From positions 1 to 64,000 of the forward strand of contig NZ_RAPK01000013.1 in assembly GCF_003610495.1 (NCBI RefSeq): a stretch of 64,000 bases of DNA, read 5' to 3'. Every line of letters begins with the position of its first letter. The first letter of the stretch is position 1. The notes under the pieces were generated by a model that worked only from the letters and a program-made list of their open reading frames with translations, was not told the DNA's origin and did not search any database. The position numbers and the translations under genes are program-made. Positions 59,531 through 64,000 of the stretch are shown in pieces. The DNA comes from Sinobaca qinghaiensis (GTDB lineage Bacteria > Bacillota > Bacilli > Bacillales > Marinococcaceae).

Positions 59531-59561
59531 CAAAAAAAGAGACAGCTCAGCCGTCTCTTTT
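59531..59561 (-). terminator. Terminator of the DUF4190-type gene
   Basis: On the minus strand AAAGAGACGGCT pairs with AGCTGTCTCTTT, followed by T residues, 6 bp after the stop codon. Confidence 0.88.
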
Positions 59562-59566
59562 CTTCA

Positions 59567-60145
59567 TTAATTTTGAAATTGCTCCATCTGCTGATTAATC
59601 TCGTTTTGTATTTCTGGAGGCAGGTTATCCCCAAGTAATACAGCCAGCAGGCCTAAAACAATCAAAAGACCGGAGATTACCATACCGATAGTACTGAAGA
59701 TAATACCGGCAATGGCAAGACCTCTTCCTGTTTTAAACGCCCGCTTTACCGCACGAAGTCCCATAATACCAAGAATTAAACCAATAAGGCCCAATAGAAA
59801 GCCTACAGGAGGAACAAAGAAAGCCAACACAGAAAGAATACCTAATATAAGAGCTACTAATGCTTTGTTGTTCTTTCCTCCATCGCCTGCATCTCTACTG
59901 GAATGGCGGTCATTTTTCCGGTCTGACACCGACCGGTCGCGGTTATCGAGGCGTTCATCCCTGCGCCTGTGTTCATCGCGTTCATCAAAACGGTCTCTAT
60001 CCCTGTCGTTCATCATTGCGGGTTCTTCATCTCTTCTTCTGTCATCGTCTTCGAACGTGTTCCGCTCGGCAGAACGATCATCTCTTGCATCCAGATTATC
60101 CTTGCTGCGGTCGGATCGAAATCGTCTGTTTTCTTTATCGTCCAT
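59567..60145 (-). CDS. Arg/Asp-rich N-terminal tail fused to DUF4190-like membrane domain
   Basis: A 192-residue protein in two parts. Residues 1-92 are almost only Arg, Asp, Glu, Asn, Ser and Lys, with RD/DR repeats (e.g. [20 protein letters not shown]), so disordered and of mixed charge. Residues 93-175 hold two or three hydrophobic segments rich in Gly and Leu with the [11 protein letters not shown] and [18 protein letters not shown] patterns of DUF4190-type small membrane proteins, followed by a short Gln/Glu-rich tail. Function unknown. The codon pattern of the charged half keeps the other strand open too, which makes spurious antisense ORFs. Confidence 0.75.
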   Translation of the reverse strand: MDDKENRRFRSDRSKDNLDARDDRSAERNTFEDDDRRRDEEPAMMNDRDRDRFDERDEHRRRDERLDNRDRSVSDRKNDRHSSRDAGDGGKNNKALVALILGILSVLAFFVPPVGFLLGLIGLILGIMGLRAVKRAFKTGRGLAIAGIIFSTIGMVISGLLIVLGLLAVLLGDNLPPEIQNEINQQMEQFQN

Positions 60146-60304
60146 ATAAACTCACCTCTCCTGCTTTCCATTTATCTTTATCGGAGCATAGTTACTCATA
60201 CCACTATTTCATGGTTTCTAAGCATGTATCTTTTAGGTGGAGGACGTTTTCATATCTCAGACAGCGGGTATAGATTCCAGATGCCGCACAAAGGAGAATC
60301 GTCT

Positions 60305-60982
60305 ATGAACATATTGGAAAATGATTGGGCTCCGCTTCTCGAAGAAGAGTTTGAAAAAGAGTATTATGAAGAGCTACGGCAGTTTTTAAAGAAAGAATAT
60401 ACAGAGCATACGGTGTATCCGGATATGTATGATATTTATAATGCGCTTCATTATACAAGCTATGAAAATACAAAAGTTGTTATTTTGGGACAGGATCCCT
60501 ATCACGGGCCGAATCAGGCTCACGGATTGAGCTTTTCGGTGCAGCCAAAAGTAAAAACTCCTCCGTCCCTCCAGAATATTTTTAAAGAACTAGAAGAAGA
60601 CCTTGGGTTGGAACCACCCGGTCATGGGTATTTAAAAAAATGGGCCGACGAAGGAGTACTGCTGTTAAATACAGTGCTGACCGTGCGTAAAGCAGAGGCC
60701 AATTCCCACAAAAACAAAGGCTGGGAAACATTCACGAATGAAATTATAAAAAGAATTAACGAAAAAGAAGATCCAGTTGTTTTTCTGCTGTGGGGGAAAC
60801 ATGCGCAGTCAAAACAAGAACTGATTACCAATTCCCATCATATGATTATTACATCGGCACACCCCAGTCCTTTTGCCGCACATCGTGGATTTTTTGGAAG
60901 CAAGCCGTTTTCAAGAACCAACACGTTCTTAAAGAAGGCCGGCCGTCCGGAAATAGACTGGTCCATTCCAACAAACGTATAA
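60305..60982 (+). CDS. ung: Uracil-DNA glycosylase
   Basis: Removes uracil from DNA to start base-excision repair. The start is ATG 60305, with AAGGAGA eight bases upstream; the much longer open frame runs antisense through the preceding gene. 225 residues, the family length. Water-activating motif GQDPYHGP at 62-69 with catalytic D64, and the minor-groove loop [15 protein letters not shown] near 185-200. Followed after 18 bp by the aldo/keto reductase gene, so possibly co-transcribed. Confidence 0.97.
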   Translation: MNILENDWAPLLEEEFEKEYYEELRQFLKKEYTEHTVYPDMYDIYNALHYTSYENTKVVILGQDPYHGPNQAHGLSFSVQPKVKTPPSLQNIFKELEEDLGLEPPGHGYLKKWADEGVLLLNTVLTVRKAEANSHKNKGWETFTNEIIKRINEKEDPVVFLLWGKHAQSKQELITNSHHMIITSAHPSPFAAHRGFFGSKPFSRTNTFLKKAGRPEIDWSIPTNV

Positions 60983-61000
60983 ATGAAGGAGAGATGTTAT

Positions 61001-61831
61001 ATGATAAATACAGCAACCGTTTCATTAAATAATGGAGTAAACATGCCCTGGGTCGGACTCGGCGTGTATAAAGCCGAATCTGGAGAACCTACAAAAAATG
61101 CGGTGCTTCAGGCATTGAAAGACGGATATAGAAGCATCGATACGGCTTCCTTTTATGATAATGAAGAAAGTGTAGGAGAAGCTATTCGGGAAAGCGGCGT
61201 TCCCAGAGAAGAAATTTTTCTGACAACAAAAGTGTGGAATGATGAACAGGGATTTGAACAGACAATGGAAGCTTTTGAACGCTCCCGCCAAAAACTTGGC
61301 GTAGATGTTATTGACCTGTACCTTATCCACTGGCCGGTTCCGGGAAAGTATAAAGAAACCTGGGGCGCTATGGAAAAATTATATAATGAAGGAAAAGTAA
61401 AAGCGATCGGCGTCAGCAATTTTACAGAAGAACATTTGGAGAATCTAATGAAGGAAGCAAAAATTACGCCTGCGGTAAACCAAGTGGAGTATCATCCGAA
61501 AAACGCTCAAAAAGGACTTCGTGAGTTTTGTGAAACGCATGGAATTCAAATGGAAGCATGGCGCCCGCTCGGAAGAGGGGACCTGCTGGAAGATGAAACC
61601 ATCCAGCAGATTGCGGACAGGCATGGGAAAACAACAGCGCAGATTCTTATCCGCTGGTGCCTGGAGACCAAAGTTGTAACGATTCCAAAATCAATCACTC
61701 CGGAGCGGATTACTGCCAACGCCCAGGTATTCGATTTTTCCCTTACGGCTGAAGATATTCAGGCTATTGACGGGATGAACGAAGATCTTCGGTACGGTTA
61801 TCACCCGGATGACTTTCCTTATGATAAATAA
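61001..61831 (+). CDS. Aldo/keto reductase
   Basis: NADPH-dependent reductase of carbonyl compounds, AKR family. The start at 61001 is set by AAGGAGAG upstream. 276 residues. The catalytic tetrad is complete: D47, Y52, K77 and H110 (in YLIHWPVPG). The cofactor-binding end IPKSITPERITANAQVFDF is typical. Closest in character to the YvgN/YtbE type of Bacillus (2,5-diketogluconate reductase-like or methylglyoxal reductases), but substrate is not readable. Confidence 0.93.
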   Translation: MINTATVSLNNGVNMPWVGLGVYKAESGEPTKNAVLQALKDGYRSIDTASFYDNEESVGEAIRESGVPREEIFLTTKVWNDEQGFEQTMEAFERSRQKLGVDVIDLYLIHWPVPGKYKETWGAMEKLYNEGKVKAIGVSNFTEEHLENLMKEAKITPAVNQVEYHPKNAQKGLREFCETHGIQMEAWRPLGRGDLLEDETIQQIADRHGKTTAQILIRWCLETKVVTIPKSITPERITANAQVFDFSLTAEDIQAIDGMNEDLRYGYHPDDFPYDK

Positions 61832-61860
61832 AAAACGATAAATAGACACTTCCTACAAAA

Positions 61861-61888
61861 AAACTGCCTGTTTTCAGGTAGTTTTTTT
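61861..61888 (+). terminator. Terminator of the aldo/keto reductase gene
   Basis: ACTGCCTG pairs with CAGGTAGT (one G-T), followed by seven T residues. Confidence 0.9.
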
Positions 61889-61967
61889 GTTATGTTTTGA
61901 AATCGCTATCACCACTGCCGCACTAAGAGCAGACTAAAAGGGCGCAGAATTATGTATTCCATTTGCA

Positions 61968-61984
61968 TGTAAGATTATCTAACA
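61968..61984 (+). promoter_or_regulatory. TnrA/GlnR box 1 upstream of amt
   Basis: TGTAAGATTATCTAACA matches the TnrA/GlnR consensus TGTNAN7TNACA at every fixed position. Its centre is about 49 bp upstream of a start site predicted from a TAAAAT -10 at 62013-62018. That is the distance from which TnrA activates promoters such as nrgAB in B. subtilis. Confidence 0.8.
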
Positions 61985-62012
61985 AAAAACTGGATTCTGA
62001 AAATTTAAAATG

Positions 62013-62018
62013 TAAAAT
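62013..62018 (+). promoter_or_regulatory. Probable -10 of the amt promoter
   Basis: TAAAAT, with no good -35 17 bp upstream, as expected for an activator-dependent promoter. Transcription would start near 62025. Confidence 0.45.
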
Positions 62019-62033
62019 AACATTAACGCAAGA

Positions 62034-62050
62034 TGTTAACTAAGTTCACA
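62034..62050 (+). promoter_or_regulatory. TnrA/GlnR box 2 upstream of amt
   Basis: TGTTAACTAAGTTCACA, again a full match to TGTNAN7TNACA. It is 66 bp downstream of box 1, between the predicted start site and the ribosome-binding site, where bound protein would repress. A degenerate third copy lies at 62011-62027 over the -10. Confidence 0.75.
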
Positions 62051-62071
62051 TTTGAGAGGAGAGATTTTTAG

Positions 62072-63358
62072 ATGGATCCAATGTTTTTAATGAACAATCT
62101 GTGGGTTATGATCGCATTTATTCTAGTTATTCTAATGCAGGGTGGGTTTATTCTTTTGGAGGCCGGCTCAACGCGAATGAAAAACGCCGGGCATATTGCC
62201 GGTAAGACAGTATTTACACTGGGAATAGCATCTCTAGTTTTCTGGGCTGTCGGTTACGGTTTTATTTACGGGGAAAGTCTTGGCGGCATCATTGGTTTCT
62301 CAGACTTTTTCTTCGGTGATGCTACTACAATGTTTGATGGGCTGGCTGGTTCCGTTGACTTTATCTTTCAGCTTGCTTTTGCAGCCATTGCATTAACGAT
62401 TGCATTTGGCGGATTTGCAGAAAGAGCTAAATTATCAGCTTATATTGTATTTGCCTTATTGTTCTCGGCTGTTGTTTATCCGGTAGTTGCCCACTGGATC
62501 TGGGGCGGAGGCTGGATCAGCGAGCTTGGTAAACAGGATTTCGCAGGTTCTACTGTAGTTCACTTAACTGGTGCAATGGCAGCGATGGCGGCAACGATTC
62601 TACTTAAGCCGCGTATTGGTAAATTTAATAAAGATGGTTCTCCTAACGAATTAGCAGGACATAACCAGGTATTTACGGCTTTAGGTGTACTTCTTCTATG
62701 GGTAGGTTGGTTTGGATTTAACGCTGGTAGTACATTCGGTGTAGATGATGCGTTCTTTGGCTTTGTTGCATTGAATACTCAGCTTGCAGCAGCAGGCGGT
62801 GCCGTGGCGGCTCTCCTTATTGCATGGGCTGTTATCGGCAAGCCGGACGTACCGACTATGCTGAATGGAGCACTTGCAGGACTTGTAGCTATTACAGCAT
62901 CCTGCGCATTCGTTGACCCGTGGGCCGCAGTTATTATTGGTATCATCGGTGGATTGATTGTATTTGGAAGCATGAAGCTGGTAGAAAAGCTTGGAATTGA
63001 CGATCCGATCTTTGCTATCTCCGTTCACGGGGCAGCAGGTATCTGGGGTACACTTTCTACAGGATTCTTTGCTACACCGGCATTAGCTGAACTAAACGGA
63101 GGACGTGCAGGATTGTTCTATGGCGGCGGACTTACGCAGCTGGGTGTACAGGCTATCAGTGTTGTTGCCTGCGGACTCTTCGCTTTTGTCGCAGCTTATG
63201 TACTTCTTCTTATCACGAAAGGTATTACAGGAGGCCTAAGAGTTTCTGAAGAAGAAGAAATTATGGGTCTTGATATAAGTGAACATGGAAGCTATGGTTA
63301 TCCAGAGGCACTGAAAGCAGCAGAATCAAACAATTCTGAATCAAAGACAGGAGCGTAA
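62072..63358 (+). CDS. amt: Ammonium transporter
   Basis: Amt/MEP/Rh channel for ammonium uptake under nitrogen limitation. 428 residues, about eleven membrane helices. Visible are the QGGFILLEAGSTRMKNAGH start, FGGFAERAKLSAYIVFA, the pore His in VHLTGAMAA near 170 and the second pore His in SVHGAAGIWGTLS near 315. The cytoplasmic tail is acidic. A GAGAGGAG site precedes the ATG. One base separates it from the DUF294 gene, unlike the common amt-glnK arrangement. Confidence 0.97.
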   Translation: MDPMFLMNNLWVMIAFILVILMQGGFILLEAGSTRMKNAGHIAGKTVFTLGIASLVFWAVGYGFIYGESLGGIIGFSDFFFGDATTMFDGLAGSVDFIFQLAFAAIALTIAFGGFAERAKLSAYIVFALLFSAVVYPVVAHWIWGGGWISELGKQDFAGSTVVHLTGAMAAMAATILLKPRIGKFNKDGSPNELAGHNQVFTALGVLLLWVGWFGFNAGSTFGVDDAFFGFVALNTQLAAAGGAVAALLIAWAVIGKPDVPTMLNGALAGLVAITASCAFVDPWAAVIIGIIGGLIVFGSMKLVEKLGIDDPIFAISVHGAAGIWGTLSTGFFATPALAELNGGRAGLFYGGGLTQLGVQAISVVACGLFAFVAAYVLLLITKGITGGLRVSEEEEIMGLDISEHGSYGYPEALKAAESNNSESKTGA

Positions 63359-63359
63359 T

Positions 63360-64000
63360 ATGACAAAATCTTCCGTATCTCCGCAGGAGGGCAAAGGCCC
63401 TCTGTCACCTTCTTATGAGTCCTATGAAGACATTAAACAGCTCAAAGAGTCCCAGGTAAACGAGATTGCAGAAGATCCAATGAAGCTCAATGACGCACAT
63501 GATGAGTGGATTAAGGAAACCATTGCTCTTGCTATACAAAAAGTAGAAAGTGAGCGGGGACCTTCTCCCGCTCACTTTGCTTTTTTTCTAATGGGAAGCG
63601 CAGGGCGTAAAGAACAGGCAACATTCAGCGATCAGGACCATGGGATTGTATTCGACGGCAGCGACGAAGAACACCAGTCCTACTTTTTAAAAGTAGGAGA
63701 AGAAATACGCGAAGGTATGGCGCACGTGGGCTATCCCCGCTGTGAAGGGAAAGTAATGGCCTCACACCCCCGCTGGTGCCACAGCATCGATGGATGGAAA
63801 GAGCAGATCGACGGGTGGATTGAGACAGATACCTGGGAAACGCTCCGTCACCTGCTGACATTTGTGGACGCCAGAACTCTTGTAGGAGAAACAGAGTTTC
63901 TGGAGGAAATCAAAAATCACGTATTTCAAAAAGCGCAGGAGAATCCCTCCTTATTAAAGCGGATGTCTGAAAATACTTCCTATCTTCATAAAGGTGTAAA
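63360..64000 (+). CDS. DUF294 nucleotidyltransferase-like protein, 5' part
   Basis: Open from ATG 63360 (MTKSSVSPQEGKG) to the window edge, 213 codons so far. An AGGAG site lies inside the end of amt. The nucleotidyltransferase motif is GSAGRKEQATFSDQDHGIVF (about 81-100), with GS and DQD as metal-binding residues. This is the DUF294/GlnD-like family, often called putative signal-transduction nucleotidyltransferases. No CBS or cNMP domain precedes it here, so it starts directly with the DUF294 region. Adjacent to amt and likely co-transcribed from the TnrA/GlnR-controlled promoter. Function unproven; the C-terminal part is not in the window. Confidence 0.85.
   Translation, partial: MTKSSVSPQEGKGPLSPSYESYEDIKQLKESQVNEIAEDPMKLNDAHDEWIKETIALAIQKVESERGPSPAHFAFFLMGSAGRKEQATFSDQDHGIVFDGSDEEHQSYFLKVGEEIREGMAHVGYPRCEGKVMASHPRWCHSIDGWKEQIDGWIETDTWETLRHLLTFVDARTLVGETEFLEEIKNHVFQKAQENPSLLKRMSENTSYLHKGV

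Noticed and set aside
59712-60149. Open frame of 145 codons on the plus strand, Ser/Arg-rich
   Set aside because: It is the antisense shadow of the Arg/Asp-rich gene; composition bias keeps it open and there is no ribosome-binding site.
59860-60304. Longer plus-strand frames running into ung
   Set aside because: They read antisense through the DUF4190-type gene; ung has a clear site and family-length start at 60305.
61990-62006. CodY-like half site before amt
   Set aside because: Only the right half (TTCTGAAAATT) fits the 15-bp CodY consensus; four mismatches in the other half.

Overview
The window is a chromosomal replication-origin region from a member of the Bacillaceae (Firmicutes). The gene order around the origin is close to that of Bacillus subtilis: rpmH, rnpA, spoIIIJ, jag, mnmE, mnmG, rsmG, soj, spo0J on one side, and dnaA, dnaN, yaaA, recF, remB, gyrB, gyrA on the other. 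Spore-lineage genes (spoIIIJ, yyaC), the YaaL/YyzM/YyzF small proteins, a large Alu-domain SRP RNA and a complete WalRKHIJ locus support the assignment. Many exported proteins (OppA, WalH, WalI, HtrC) are rich in Asp and Glu, which suggests, but does not prove, a halophilic or haloalkaliphilic lifestyle.

Left arm (1 to about 28.7 kb, mostly minus strand, transcribed away from the origin): the 5' end of a 16S rRNA gene with two promoters; a DUF457-type membrane protein; yaaL, recR, ebfC, dnaX; SRP RNA; a YycC-like small protein; tadA; tRNA-Ser(UGA); an oppABCDF peptide-uptake operon; a divergent small membrane protein; an Lrp/AsnC regulator; serS with a T-box leader; pdxST; dacA; guaB; gyrA, gyrB, remB, recF, yaaA; dnaN; dnaA.

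Origin (27.16 to 27.30 kb and 28.66 to 29.44 kb): DnaA boxes flank dnaA on both sides. The dnaA-dnaN spacer holds a box cluster, a GGGG tract, TAG triplets resembling DnaA-trios, and an AT-rich stretch, which is the layout of a Bacillus unwinding element. A parS site lies inside spo0J.

Right arm (29.4 to 64 kb, mostly plus strand): rpmH, rnpA, spoIIIJ, jag; mnmE, mnmG, rsmG; parA, parB (no noc between rsmG and parA); DUF554, yyaC, yyzM, ychF; rpsF, ssb, rpsR; yybS, gdpP, rplI, dnaC; purA behind a probable PurR operator; tRNA-Lys, tRNA-Glu, tRNA-Phe; walRKHIJ and htrC; yyzF and rlmH inside a second DnaA-box cluster. An accessory stretch follows: a pyruvate-decarboxylase-type 2-oxoacid decarboxylase, a hypothetical protein, an Arg/Asp-rich DUF4190-type membrane protein, ung, and an aldo/keto reductase. 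The window ends with amt behind TnrA/GlnR-type boxes and a truncated DUF294 nucleotidyltransferase gene.

Most of the window is conserved housekeeping DNA and I see no clear new multi-gene system. The best leads are regulatory and architectural: the extra DnaA-box cluster at yyzF-rlmH, an abutting DnaA-box pair upstream of mnmE, a terminator-like hairpin in the dnaA leader, paired TnrA/GlnR boxes at amt next to the DUF294 gene, and the missing noc.
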